Positions 43,926 through 52,900 of a DNA stretch of 64,000 nucleotides are shown one piece after another. Positions within the stretch are counted from its first letter, which is position 1; every line of letters starts with the position of its first letter. The position numbers and the translations under genes were made by a program. The DNA is taken from contig CAJUIP010000007.1 of the NCBI GenBank assembly GCA_910586315.1, positions 51,168 to 115,167 of the forward strand, in the 5' to 3' direction. The DNA is from an uncultured Lachnospiraceae bacterium. Lineage in GTDB: Bacteria; Bacillota; Clostridia; Lachnospirales; Lachnospiraceae. The notes beneath the pieces are model-generated. The model was not told where the DNA came from and did no database searches. It saw only the letters and a list, made by a program, of their open reading frames with translations.

Positions 43926-44792
43926 ATGAAAAAATGTTTGGGAAATCCCAAAAATACCATAGAAATTATCCAAAAATATGAATTCATGTTCCAGAAAAAG
44001 TTCGGCCAGAACTTCTTAATTGATACTCATGTGCTGGAAAAAATTATTACGGCTGCCGGGGTTACCAAAGAGGACTGCGTGCTGGAAATCGGTCCCGGAA
44101 TTGGAACGATGACCCAGTTTCTGGCAGAGCATGCCAGGCAGGTCATTGCAGTGGAGATTGATAAGAATCTGATTCCTATTCTGGAAGAGACCCTGGAAGA
44201 ATACACAAATGTTACCGTCATCAATGAGGACATCTTAAAGGTTGACATAAGATCCCTGGCTGAGCGATATAATGGTGGGAATCCCATCAAGGTAGTGGCG
44301 AATCTTCCATATTATATTACCACCCCCATTATCATGGGGTTGTTTGAGAGCAGCGTCCCCATTGATAATATTACAGTCATGGTTCAGAAAGAAGTGGCGG
44401 ACCGGATGCAGGAGGGGCCCGGTTCCAAGGACTATGGAGCTCTGTCCTTGGCCGTCCAGTATTATGCCAGGCCGGAAATTGTAGCCAATGTGCCGCCAAA
44501 CTGTTTTATTCCAAGGCCGAACGTGGGGTCCGCGGTGATTCGGCTCACGAGACACAGAAAAATGCCTGTCCAGGTGAAAAATCCGGAGCTGATGTTTAAG
44601 ATCATCCGCGCTTCTTTTAACCAGAGACGGAAAACACTTCAAAACGGCCTGGGCAATTCACAAGAGCTTCCTTATTCGAAAGAGCAGGTGGCTGCGGCCA
44701 TCGAAAAAATGGGTTTGCCGCAGTCCGTCCGTGGGGAGAAGCTTACGCTGCTTCAGTTTGCGGAACTGTCTGATATTTTAGAGGGAATTTAA
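43926..44792 (+). CDS. rsmA: 16S rRNA dimethyladenosine transferase
   Basis: Dimethylates A1518 and A1519 of 16S rRNA; 288 residues. Motifs are KKFGQNFLID, VLEIGPGIGTMTQFLAEHA (SAM-binding), VIAVEIDKNLIP, VVANLPYYITTPI (NLPY active site) and a C-terminal helical domain with RASFNQRRKTLQN. It follows tatD with a radical SAM gene between, a common Firmicute neighbourhood. The ATG at 43926 follows AGAGAGAAGAT. Confidence 0.96.
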   Translation: MKKCLGNPKNTIEIIQKYEFMFQKKFGQNFLIDTHVLEKIITAAGVTKEDCVLEIGPGIGTMTQFLAEHARQVIAVEIDKNLIPILEETLEEYTNVTVINEDILKVDIRSLAERYNGGNPIKVVANLPYYITTPIIMGLFESSVPIDNITVMVQKEVADRMQEGPGSKDYGALSLAVQYYARPEIVANVPPNCFIPRPNVGSAVIRLTRHRKMPVQVKNPELMFKIIRASFNQRRKTLQNGLGNSQELPYSKEQVAAAIEKMGLPQSVRGEKLTLLQFAELSDILEGI

Positions 44793-44813
44793 AAGTAAGA
44801 AAGGGGAATACAT

Positions 44814-45503
44814 ATGGGATTCAGTGAAATGACGCACGCTTTTATTGTGGCAAAATATTATGTTTATCTGACGGAGGCCTTTGGTGAACGCGGGAAAGAA
44901 GCTTTCATACATGGAACAAGGTATTATGGGGGTCAGAGAGGCCGCCGTATGGCCCAGAGAGCGATCCGGGATGGAAAAGAACTTAATTATGAGACGTACT
45001 GCCGTTACAGCGAATGGCTCAATACAGAGGAAGCCAGGGAGCTTGGAATTGTCAACAAGGTGGATGTAACAAGCGTTGCGCCGGATTATGAAATGCATAT
45101 CCATGTCTGCCCCTGGCACTACCAGTTTACAAAAATGGGATTGAAGGATGCGGGCCTTGCCTACTGCAGTGTTTTGGATGCATCCATCTGCCGCGGTTTT
45201 AATCCGGAGATTGTCTACGAAGTGCCTCAGACGCTTCATGACCATGATTACTGTATCCAGACCATACGAAATTCAGGCCTAAGCCCAGATACAAAGCTGG
45301 AGAAAAACCCGGAGGGAATCCGGTCTTTCGAATACCATTGCGCTCATGCTTACTGGGCTTTTCATGAAGCGGCAGCGGCGATTTTCGGCGCGGCCGGGAT
45401 GGAAATCGGAACCCGTGTATTAAAGGACTTTGCCGGGGAATATGGAGAGGAAATGGCAGATGTCATTGCCGGATACGAAGATACAAACTTTAATGTAATA
45501 TAA
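44814..45503 (+). CDS. L-2-amino-thiazoline-4-carboxylate hydrolase family protein
   Basis: Protein of 229 residues resembling the ATC hydrolase family (L-2-amino-delta2-thiazoline-4-carboxylic acid hydrolase), which opens a thiazoline ring in L-cysteine formation. Visible markers are RYYGGQRGRRMAQRA, HVCPWHYQFTKMG, YCSVLDASICRGF and a conserved C-terminal His/Tyr region (YHCAHAYWAFHEAA). AAAGGGG supports the ATG, 21 bp after rsmA. In Lachnospiraceae these genes usually occur without the rest of the pathway, so the natural substrate is open. Confidence 0.82.
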   Translation: MGFSEMTHAFIVAKYYVYLTEAFGERGKEAFIHGTRYYGGQRGRRMAQRAIRDGKELNYETYCRYSEWLNTEEARELGIVNKVDVTSVAPDYEMHIHVCPWHYQFTKMGLKDAGLAYCSVLDASICRGFNPEIVYEVPQTLHDHDYCIQTIRNSGLSPDTKLEKNPEGIRSFEYHCAHAYWAFHEAAAAIFGAAGMEIGTRVLKDFAGEYGEEMADVIAGYEDTNFNVI

Positions 45504-45504
45504 C

Positions 45505-45757
45505 GCGACAGTTCACTAACTGCAAAGTCTGCAAAGCTGCGGGCAGCCAGAGGATTCCTGGCTGCCTTATATGCACAGGCCCGTGCAGAGGAAGTATGCC
45601 ACTAAAGTGGCGCACGGGCCGCGCGAGTAGGGGGGGGACCTCCCCTACTCGATTAACAGTTAAAACTTGCATCTTCTTGCCCATGTACCGTGGATTAGAA
45701 GCTGAGCTTTCAGCGCGCTTTTACCCGAAGTCTTCGCAAGACTGAACTGTCACCTTT
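45505..45757. repeat. Composite non-coding element bounded by CAGTTCA inverted repeats
   Basis: A 253-bp gap whose left edge (GCGACAGTTCA) and right edge (TGAACTGTCACC) are inverted copies of the AACAGTTCAG family. Inside are a terminator-like hairpin at 45542-45566 (GGCAGCCAG/CTGGCTGCC), SR repeat copy B (45571-45658) and AGTCTT/AAGACT near 45731-45745. It resembles a MITE-like or composite palindromic element. Confidence 0.6.
45571..45658 (+). repeat. Structured repeat SR, copy B
   Basis: Begins ATGCACAGG and ends CTCGATTA, matching copy A at 39093. Hairpin one pairs CGTGC with GCACG around CCA/TGG; hairpin two pairs GAGTAGGGG with CCCCTACTC. Where bases differ from copy A the partner base also changes. 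Confidence 0.72.
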
Positions 45758-45771
45758 ATATTGAGGAGATT

Positions 45772-47082
45772 ATGAAACAGATCGATTTATTAAAAAGCCC
45801 GGTCCGCAAGGTTTTTCTAAACTATCTGGCGCCTTCGGTGAGCGCCACTCTGGTGACTTCTATTTATATTCTGGCGGATACCATGATGATCGGCCGCGGA
45901 ATCGGGGCAGAGGGGATTGCGGCTTTGAATATTTTGCTTCCCCTTTATACTGCATATTATGGGTTTGGAATGATGTGCGGAATCGGCGGCAGCGTGCTGT
46001 TTGGATTTTCCAGAGGAAGGGGGAAGGAACAGGAGGCCCGCCGGTATTTTACTACTGCGCTTTACATGGCAGCCCTGTTTGCGATTCTTTCCATATCCCT
46101 GTGCAGCCTGTTTTTTACGCCGCTTCTTGATTTCCTGGGAGTGACAGACGCCATGAGGCCCTATGCCGTTCCCTATGGAAAGGTGCTTGTCTATGCGTCG
46201 CCATGTTTTGTGGCATCTACCTTTTTACAGGCGTTTGTGAGAAATGACGGCTCGCCGAGACTTGCCATGGCGGGAGTGATAAGCGGCGGTGTTACCAATG
46301 TGATCCTGGATTATATTTATATTTACCGGATGGACTGGGGGATGGGAGGAGCGGCTCTGGCAACGGCTACGGGAACAACCCTTACGGTGCTGATTCTGGC
46401 AAGCCATTTTTTCTCCCCGGATAATCACCTGATTCCGGTCAGGCAGGCAGAGATAAAAAAGGCTTTGGAAATTTTAGAAAACGGCCTGGCAAGTTTTATT
46501 CTGGAGGTGTCCAACGGTTTTGTAATGCTGGTTTTTAACCTTCAGCTTCTTGCCTATGTGGGAGATATCGGTGTGGTGGTATACAGCATCATCAGCAACA
46601 TATCTCTGGTGGTGATTTCCATTTCAAACGGAATTTCGCAGGCAGTCCAGCCGCTTCTTTCCGCCAATTACGGAGCAGGAGAAAAAGAGCGGGTCCGCCA
46701 GGGAAGAAATCTGGGAATCCGGGCGGCTCTGGGGGCCGGATGCGTTTTTACGGCCATAGGGCTTTTATTCCCGGTTCCCCTGTCTTATCTGTTTTTGGAG
46801 CCCACGGAGGAGATCCTCTCCATGGCCGTAGTGGCCATACGGCTCTACTTTTTAAGCTTTATTGCCAGCGACTTTAACATTATGTGCGGCACCTGCTTCC
46901 AGGCGATAGTAAAGCCCAAGCTGTCTTTGATGGTGACGCTTTTAAGAGGTGTGGTTTTAAACAGTATTCTGGTGTTTGTGCTTCCTGCTTTCCTTGGAGT
47001 CAATGGAATCTGGCTGGCGGTAACCGTGTCGGAATTTGCGACTGCTTTTGTTGCTTTCTGGTTTCTCAGGCGTGAAAAATAA
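45772..47082 (+). CDS. MATE-family efflux transporter (1)
   Basis: Multidrug and toxin extrusion protein, 436 residues with 12 predicted helices in two related halves. Family markers are the N-terminal LAPSVSATLVTSIYILADTMMIGRG and the second-half NGFVMLVFNLQLLAYVGDIGVV with an ISNGISQAVQPLLSANYGAG block. It couples drug or metabolite export to Na+ or H+. TTGAGGAGATT precedes the ATG. The substrate is unknown. It is followed by ddh with a separate promoter. Confidence 0.92.
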   Translation: MKQIDLLKSPVRKVFLNYLAPSVSATLVTSIYILADTMMIGRGIGAEGIAALNILLPLYTAYYGFGMMCGIGGSVLFGFSRGRGKEQEARRYFTTALYMAALFAILSISLCSLFFTPLLDFLGVTDAMRPYAVPYGKVLVYASPCFVASTFLQAFVRNDGSPRLAMAGVISGGVTNVILDYIYIYRMDWGMGGAALATATGTTLTVLILASHFFSPDNHLIPVRQAEIKKALEILENGLASFILEVSNGFVMLVFNLQLLAYVGDIGVVVYSIISNISLVVISISNGISQAVQPLLSANYGAGEKERVRQGRNLGIRAALGAGCVFTAIGLLFPVPLSYLFLEPTEEILSMAVVAIRLYFLSFIASDFNIMCGTCFQAIVKPKLSLMVTLLRGVVLNSILVFVLPAFLGVNGIWLAVTVSEFATAFVAFWFLRREK

Positions 47083-47086
47083 AGAA

Positions 47087-47115
47087 TTGACATGGAACAG
47101 AGGTATTGCTAAAAT
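47087..47115 (+). promoter_or_regulatory. Sigma-A promoter of ddh
   Basis: TTGACA (47087-47092), a 17-bp spacer and TAAAAT (47110-47115), placed 34 bp ahead of the ddh start. Close to consensus, so probably constitutive and strong. Confidence 0.78.
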
Positions 47116-47148
47116 GGGCATAGATTGCAGAATGGAGGAGACAAGTTT

Positions 47149-48135
47149 ATGACGATCAGAGTAGGAATTATGGGATATGGAAATCTTGGCCGCGGTATTG
47201 AGTGTGCTTTGAAGCAGAATCCGGATATGGAGCTGGCCGCAGTATTTACAAGGCGCAATCCCGACAGCGTGAAAATCCTCACGGAGGGCGTTCCGGTATA
47301 CCCGGCAAAAGAGGCCGGGAATTTTACAGATAAAGTGGATGTATTGATTCTATGTGGCGGCAGCGCCACAGACCTTCCGGTTCAGACTCCGGAGTACGCA
47401 AAATATTTCACCGTGGTAGACAGTTTCGACACCCACGCGAAGATTCCGGAGCACTTCGCAAACGTAGACAAATCCGCGAAGGAGTCCGGCCATGTCGCCG
47501 TGATTTCTGCGGGCTGGGATCCGGGAATGTTTTCCTTAAACCGTGTCTATGGGGGCGCAGTGCTTCCATGCGGCAATGATTATACCTTCTGGGGCAAGGG
47601 CGTAAGCCAGGGCCATTCGGACGCTATCAGGCGGATTGACGGCGTAAAGGATGCAAGACAGTATACAATTCCGGTGGAAAGCGCCCTTGAAACAATCAGA
47701 AGTGGTAAAATACCAGAGCTGACCACGAGACAGAAACACACAAGGGAATGCTTTGTAGTTGCGAAGGAAGGCGCAGACAAAGCGAAAATTGAGCAGGAGA
47801 TTGTGACCATGCCCAATTATTTTTCCGATTATGATACAACCGTACATTTTATTACAGAAGAAGAGATGGAGCGTGACCATGCATCCCTGCCCCACGGAGG
47901 GTTTGTCATTCGCAGCGGAAAAACCGGATGGGGCCAGGAAAATACCCATGTGATCGAATACAGCTTAAAGCTGGATTCCAATCCAGAATTTACCTCTTCC
48001 GTGCTTGTGGCCTGTGCAAGAGCCGCATACCGTATGAAGCAGGAAGGTATGAGCGGATGCAAAACGATTCTTGATATTCCGCCGGCATATATGTCTGCAA
48101 AGAGCGGAGAGGAACTGAGAAAAACGCTTCTGTAA
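47149..48135 (+). CDS. ddh: meso-Diaminopimelate D-dehydrogenase
   Basis: NADP-dependent enzyme making meso-diaminopimelate in one step from tetrahydrodipicolinate, for peptidoglycan and lysine; 328 residues. It starts IRVGIMGYGNLGRGIE (Rossmann fold), continues AVFTRRNPDSV and LILCGGSATDLP, and has the catalytic-region block SAGWDPGMFSLNRVY and FWGKGVSQGHSDAIRRIDGV. The length matches the family. ATG at 47149 follows GGAGGAGA; a TTG frame at 47125 overlaps that site. Confidence 0.94.
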   Translation: MTIRVGIMGYGNLGRGIECALKQNPDMELAAVFTRRNPDSVKILTEGVPVYPAKEAGNFTDKVDVLILCGGSATDLPVQTPEYAKYFTVVDSFDTHAKIPEHFANVDKSAKESGHVAVISAGWDPGMFSLNRVYGGAVLPCGNDYTFWGKGVSQGHSDAIRRIDGVKDARQYTIPVESALETIRSGKIPELTTRQKHTRECFVVAKEGADKAKIEQEIVTMPNYFSDYDTTVHFITEEEMERDHASLPHGGFVIRSGKTGWGQENTHVIEYSLKLDSNPEFTSSVLVACARAAYRMKQEGMSGCKTILDIPPAYMSAKSGEELRKTLL

Positions 48136-48165
48136 AACCAACATTACATCTTACAGGTGAGAGAC

Positions 48166-49539
48166 ATGTCGCAAGAGAAAAAAGAAGTAGGACAATATAA
48201 CGGGATTACAGAGGGGGTAATCTGGCAGCAGCTTTTACTATTCTTCTTCCCGATCCTGTTCGGGACCTTTTTCCAACAGCTTTATAACACAGCAGATGCA
48301 ATGATTGTGGGAAAATTTGTGGGAAAAGAGGCCCTTTCGGCCGTAGGAGGAACCACAGGAACGCTGATTAACTTATTAGTAGGTTTCTTTGTGGGGCTGT
48401 CTTCCGGAGCTGCCGTTGTAGTTTCCCAATACTATGGTGCGGGACAGGAGGAACAAGTAAAAAAGTCAGTTCATACCTCCTTTTGCCTGGCGCTGGCCGG
48501 GGGCGTATTTCTCATGGTCATTGGCGAAGTGTTTGCCCCGGCAGCCATTGCCGCCATGGGTGCGCCGGAAGAAATCCGGGCTTATTCGGTGACGTATTTA
48601 AGAATTTATTTCCTGGGCGTCATCGGAAACCTGGTCTATAATATGGGTGCGTCTATTTTACGTGCGGTGGGCGACTCAAAAAGGCCGCTGTTTTTCCTGA
48701 TTGCCAGCTGTCTGACCAATATTGCGTTGGATTTACTGTTCGTTGTTGTGCTTAAGATGGAGGTTATGGGTGCGGCGTTCGCCACGATTTTATCCCAGCT
48801 TCTTTCAGCAGTTCTGGTTATGGCGACCTTAATGAAGTCCAGAGAATCCTTCCGGTTTGAGTTTAAGCTTCTCCATCTGGACAGGCTGATGCTCAGGAAG
48901 GTCATTAAGATCGGACTTCCGGCAGGAATACAGTCCATGATGTATTCTATTTCCAATATTGTGATTCAGGCCAATGTGAACGGCTTTGGAACCAACACGA
49001 TTGCGGCATGGGCTGTTTATGGAAAGGTAGACGGCCTTTTCTGGATGACCATGGATGCCATGGGTATTGCAATTACAACCTTTGCCGGCCAGAATTTCGG
49101 CGCCAGAAAGCTTGAACGGCTGAAAAAAGGAAATAATGTGGGCCTTATTATGACCACGTTGCTGACCCTGGGTCTGGGCGGGCTCATTATGGGCTTTGGA
49201 AGGCCCCTCAGCATCCTGTTTACCAGTGACCCGGAGGTACTGCTGCTCAGCCTGAATATCATTAACTTTGTGACCCCGTTCTGGATTCTTTATGTGGCGG
49301 TTAACGTATATTCCTGTACGTTGCGGGGAATCGGCGATGCCTTTGTGCCGATGCTTTTAATATGCTTTGGCACCTGCGTTTTGAGGGTGTTATGGATTCT
49401 CGTGGCCGGAGCCATAAGTCCGGGCCTTTATACAACCCTTGCCAGTTATCCTTTGAGCTGGGGCATCACGTCCGTGGCCTTCCTTATTTATTATTATCGT
49501 TTCAGCGGAATGCGGAAGTTAAACAGGCTGATGCAGTAA
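48166..49539 (+). CDS. MATE-family efflux transporter (2)
   Basis: Transporter of 457 residues with 12 helices, of the DinF/NorM-like MATE group common in Clostridia. It shows LFFFPILFGTFFQQLYNTADAMIVGKFVG and the second-half IGLPAGIQSMMYSISNIVIQ, then FAGQNFGARK. The ATG at 48166 is preferred over a GTG at 48157 because AGGTGAG lies five bases upstream. It is not close in sequence to the two other MATE proteins here, so separate origins are likely. Confidence 0.92.
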   Translation: MSQEKKEVGQYNGITEGVIWQQLLLFFFPILFGTFFQQLYNTADAMIVGKFVGKEALSAVGGTTGTLINLLVGFFVGLSSGAAVVVSQYYGAGQEEQVKKSVHTSFCLALAGGVFLMVIGEVFAPAAIAAMGAPEEIRAYSVTYLRIYFLGVIGNLVYNMGASILRAVGDSKRPLFFLIASCLTNIALDLLFVVVLKMEVMGAAFATILSQLLSAVLVMATLMKSRESFRFEFKLLHLDRLMLRKVIKIGLPAGIQSMMYSISNIVIQANVNGFGTNTIAAWAVYGKVDGLFWMTMDAMGIAITTFAGQNFGARKLERLKKGNNVGLIMTTLLTLGLGGLIMGFGRPLSILFTSDPEVLLLSLNIINFVTPFWILYVAVNVYSCTLRGIGDAFVPMLLICFGTCVLRVLWILVAGAISPGLYTTLASYPLSWGITSVAFLIYYYRFSGMRKLNRLMQ

Positions 49540-49583
49540 TGTGCGGCCGGAAAAGAAAACTCCGGCTGGGAAATGAGGCGGAC

Positions 49584-50477
49584 ATGGAAACAAAATTTAT
49601 ATTTACAGAAAAAAATGGAGGCGCCTGTGTGACAAAGATCTTGTCACCAGGCGCCGCCTGCATTGTCCCGGAAGTCCTTGGGGGAGCCCCCGTCACGGAG
49701 ATTGGAGACCGGTGTTTTGCAGGAAGTCCTGTGGAGGAGGTGTATCTTCCGGGAACGCTTAAAAGAATCGGCAGGTATGGATTCTATAACTGCGAACGTC
49801 TGCGGGCCATTCATATATATGCAGAGACCATGGAAATTGGAGGAGGAATTTTCAATGGATGCCGAAATATCAGAGAAATTTTCATTCATATGTGTGCGGA
49901 CGAAAAATCCGCCCTCCGGGACTTTGTGACGGAGCTTGGCGATCGCATAATTGTCCATTATTTTCTGCCCGACGGAAACGGAGGAGAGCAGGAAGCGGCC
50001 AGACTGGTGTTTCCGGCATATTATGATGAGGCGGTGGAGAATACTCCTGCAAGAATTACCATCTCCAATATCCATGGTACAGGGCAGAAATACCGATACT
50101 GTTTTACAGACAGAAAGCTTCGGTTTGAGCGGTACGACAAGCTGTTTGTTTATGAGAGGGCGGAGGAATCTGTAACGGCTGCCGCCGAAATAGCCATGTT
50201 CCGCCTCTGGTATCCTCATGGACTTTGGGAGGAGGCAAAAAAGGTCTATGAGGATTTTTTACAGAAACATCTTTACGAGGCATTGGCCGGAAATCTGGGA
50301 AAGCCGGATATTTTTAAACGTTTATTTGGAGAATATGCCGGGAAGCTGCTTACGGAGGAGGAGACAGACCAGCTGATTTTGGAGGCGTCGAAGCGAAAGC
50401 TGGCGGAAATCTCAGGTATTCTGATGAACTATAAACACGAGAGATTCCAGCCAAAGAAAAAGAAATTTGAGTTTTAG
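49584..50477 (+). CDS. BspA-type leucine-rich-repeat protein
   Basis: Protein of 297 residues. Residues 15-75 contain an LRR_5 (BspA-like) repeat pattern, VPEVLGGAPVTEIGDRCFAG then VYLPGTLKRIGRYGFYNCERL, where each unit pairs a PVTEIG strand and a following helix. The remainder is an unassigned mixed domain ending in a basic tail. No signal peptide, so it is cytoplasmic. Start uncertain: ATG at 49584 has a weak GAGGCGG; an in-frame ATG at 49539 overlaps the MATE stop (TAATG) and would add 15 residues by translational coupling. Confidence 0.75.
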   Translation: METKFIFTEKNGGACVTKILSPGAACIVPEVLGGAPVTEIGDRCFAGSPVEEVYLPGTLKRIGRYGFYNCERLRAIHIYAETMEIGGGIFNGCRNIREIFIHMCADEKSALRDFVTELGDRIIVHYFLPDGNGGEQEAARLVFPAYYDEAVENTPARITISNIHGTGQKYRYCFTDRKLRFERYDKLFVYERAEESVTAAAEIAMFRLWYPHGLWEEAKKVYEDFLQKHLYEALAGNLGKPDIFKRLFGEYAGKLLTEEETDQLILEASKRKLAEISGILMNYKHERFQPKKKKFEF

Positions 50478-50496
50478 ACACGTTCTAGAGCACGCT

Positions 50497-51330
50497 CTAA
50501 TCCGGATTCCCTGAAACGGGAATCTGGATTTCTGTTACAAATTTTGACACATCGTCGGTGAGCCCGTAATCAATCATAGTGATTTCTTTGGAAAAGCCGC
50601 AGACGGAAAGCTTTTCTTTTTCAATATATTGCATGAGCTTTTCGTAATATTTTGCCGCATTTTCGTGGCTTCCCTGGAATTTCACAGTGACGCAGGTTTC
50701 CTCGGGAAGAACCAGGGTTTTACCTTTGAAATAATCTTCATCATCCAGGATAATAAATACGATCTCATAGGGATTGAACCGCTTTTCCAGCAGCCGCTCC
50801 CGGGAAAGGCCGATTCCTACCTTTCCCAGAAAGGCCATGGACATTTCTTCCTCCTGTTCCAGCTCCCGGATGGAGTATTCCAAGTCCAGATAGGATTTGG
50901 GTATCAGGTCTTTTTTAATGAGGGCAAGCCGCCGCGGACGTTTTGTTTCCAGGGTGATAGTGTCTAGGACGGAGGCGAGGGCGTCGTTTAGCTGGCTTAA
51001 ACGGTTTTCGATTTTTCTCTGAATCAGAAGAAGCTCTTGCTGGCGCAGCAGTACCTGCTCCTTTTGGCGTAGCAGCATGGACTGAATCTGCTCAATATTT
51101 CTGTTTTTCAAGAATTTAGCAATTTCTTCCAAAGGCATGTCCAGGGCACGCAGATATCGGATGGTATTGATGCATTCAAACTGTCTGGCGCTGTAATAGC
51201 GGTATCCGGTAGCCGGGTCTTTGTATTCTGGCTGTACCAGATCGATTTTTTCGTAATGGCGCAGGATGCTGACACTGATATGAAACAGCCGGGACACCTC
51301 ACCGATATGAAACAGTTCGTTGTTTTCCAT
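50497..51330 (-). CDS. MerR-family transcriptional regulator
   Basis: Regulator of 277 residues. Residues 1-75 are the MerR helix-turn-helix (FHIGEVSRLFHISVSILRHY, GYRYYSARQFECINTIRYL), followed by a long coiled-coil dimer helix (about 80-140) and a GyrI-like ligand domain, the arrangement of BmrR/BltR drug sensors. ATG at 51330 lies inside the end of the preceding MATE gene (32-bp overlap), so the two form one transcript and the regulator should control its own operon. A hairpin (50499-50530) spans its final codons. Confidence 0.9.
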   Translation of the reverse strand: MENNELFHIGEVSRLFHISVSILRHYEKIDLVQPEYKDPATGYRYYSARQFECINTIRYLRALDMPLEEIAKFLKNRNIEQIQSMLLRQKEQVLLRQQELLLIQRKIENRLSQLNDALASVLDTITLETKRPRRLALIKKDLIPKSYLDLEYSIRELEQEEEMSMAFLGKVGIGLSRERLLEKRFNPYEIVFIILDDEDYFKGKTLVLPEETCVTVKFQGSHENAAKYYEKLMQYIEKEKLSVCGFSKEITMIDYGLTDDVSKFVTEIQIPVSGNPD

Positions 51331-52654
51331 ATGCTTTTCCCTCATATAATACATAGATAAGCGTGTAAAAGGCCATGATACCAGATACAATCGGAGCAAT
51401 CATACCGAGCCGTCCCAGATCGTTCGGGAAATACCTTCCGAACAGGTAAACCATGGGAATCCTGAGAAGAAGGGCGCCCGCACAGCTGCTTATCATAGTC
51501 CACAAAGTTTTCTGGCGGCCGTTTAGGTATCCGTTGAGGCAAAAAACAAAGGTTACCAGAATATAATCATAGCTACAGGAACGAAAGAATGGAATACCGG
51601 CGGCTATGACACCAGGATCGTCAGAGAAAACGTGGATCATGGACTGGGGGCTTATCTGGGCCCAGAGCCAGAACAGCGCCGAAACGAAGAGTGCGAAGCT
51701 TAAGCCATACCAGAGAGATTTCCTGGCCCGCTCCGGCTTACCGGCTCCTGCGTTCTGAGCGGTGATGGCAGCCAGGGCATTGGCCATGGAGGTGGCGGAG
51801 AGCATGGCAAATACATCGAATTTACTGCTGATTCCCACAACGGATGCGGCATAGACGCCGCAGCTATTCATGATGGTGGTCAGATACAAAAAGGAAATGC
51901 GTATCATCAGCTCCTGGAAGGAGATGGGGATGCCGACTTTTGCCAGTTTCCGTACAAGAAAGCCCGCAGGCCGGAAGGAGGGAAGGGTAAAGTCAAAAAT
52001 AAAATTGTTCTTTTTTAAATAGATGACGGCAATTCCCATGCTGATGGCCTGGGACGCTACGGTGGCCAGGGCTGTTCCGCTTACTCCCATGGAACAGTAT
52101 TTTACAAGAATAAAGTCTAAAACTATGTTAATGGCACAGGAGACTCCCACAAAAACCATAGGGCGGGTGGAATCTCCATAGCCCCGGAGGATGGCGCTGA
52201 TGGCATTATAGCCGCAGATAAAAATGTTGCCGGCGGAACAGATGGCCACATACCGCATGGTCAGGTCAAAGGATTCTGACGGGGTATTGAGGAGCGTAAG
52301 AAGAGGACGTTCAAAGCCTAACATCAGAGCGGTCAGAAGAAGAGCCACTATCGTAAACACGGTGAGAGTGGTGCCGATGGTTTTTTTAACTAGATCATAC
52401 TGCCGGCTTCCCATACCGTCCCCAATGAGAATGGTGCTGCCAAGGGTTAATCCGGTGATAAGGCTGGTGACGATCTGCGTCACCTGGGTTCCGGTGGAGA
52501 CGGCAGCCACGCTTTCCGCGCCGCAGTACCGGCCAACAACAAACAGGTCAACGGCTCCGTACAGGGATTGTAAAATATTGGCAATGAGAAACGGGACTGC
52601 GAAAAGCAGCAACGTTTTTAAAAGGTTGCCTTCGGTGAGATTGTTTTCTTTCAT
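51299..52654 (-). CDS. MATE-family efflux transporter (3), MerR-controlled
   Basis: Transporter of 451 residues with 12 helices: LFAVPFLIANILQSLYGAVDLFVVGRYCGAES in the first half and KVGIPISFQELMIRISFLYLTTIMNS in the second. It is the first gene of a two-gene operon with a MerR regulator and lies behind a promoter with the 19-bp spacer used by MerR activators. Drug-induced export of cationic compounds is the usual role of such pairs. The ATG at 52654 follows a run of A residues with only a weak ribosome site. Confidence 0.92.
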   Translation of the reverse strand: MKENNLTEGNLLKTLLLFAVPFLIANILQSLYGAVDLFVVGRYCGAESVAAVSTGTQVTQIVTSLITGLTLGSTILIGDGMGSRQYDLVKKTIGTTLTVFTIVALLLTALMLGFERPLLTLLNTPSESFDLTMRYVAICSAGNIFICGYNAISAILRGYGDSTRPMVFVGVSCAINIVLDFILVKYCSMGVSGTALATVASQAISMGIAVIYLKKNNFIFDFTLPSFRPAGFLVRKLAKVGIPISFQELMIRISFLYLTTIMNSCGVYAASVVGISSKFDVFAMLSATSMANALAAITAQNAGAGKPERARKSLWYGLSFALFVSALFWLWAQISPQSMIHVFSDDPGVIAAGIPFFRSCSYDYILVTFVFCLNGYLNGRQKTLWTMISSCAGALLLRIPMVYLFGRYFPNDLGRLGMIAPIVSGIMAFYTLIYVLYEGKAYGKQRTVSYR

Positions 52655-52687
52655 GAATTTTGCCTGCCTTTTTCTATGATGAATATA

Positions 52688-52718
52688 AGCATAAACCCTA
52701 TAATAGTTGTAGAGTCAA
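52688..52718 (-). promoter_or_regulatory. MerR-type promoter with 19-bp spacer
   Basis: On the minus strand TTGACT (-35) and TATGCT (-10) are 19 bp apart, the overlong spacing untwisted by MerR activators. The spacer contains the dyad CTCTACAAC-TATTATAGGG. It lies 34 bp ahead of the MATE gene of the MerR operon. Confidence 0.75.
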
Positions 52719-52860
52719 GAACAAAAAAAGTCAACTGTTTTTTCATATGCCCATTTAAAATTGCCAGCGGCAAAGGGAGACATGCGAGGGAACAGTAACG
52801 TCCGAAGGACATGTATTGCGGGAGGCCCGGATGGGGATACACAATAGAGATGAAACATGA

Positions 52861-52866
52861 TATAAT
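52861..52866 (+). promoter_or_regulatory. -10 box ahead of the VWA gene
   Basis: A perfect TATAAT, but no recognisable -35 at 16-18 bp. It places the transcript start near 52873, which rules out upstream start codons and supports translation from GTG at 52901. Confidence 0.5.
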
Positions 52867-52900
52867 GTACAGCGAAACAAAGAAAAGGGAGGCGGCAGAG

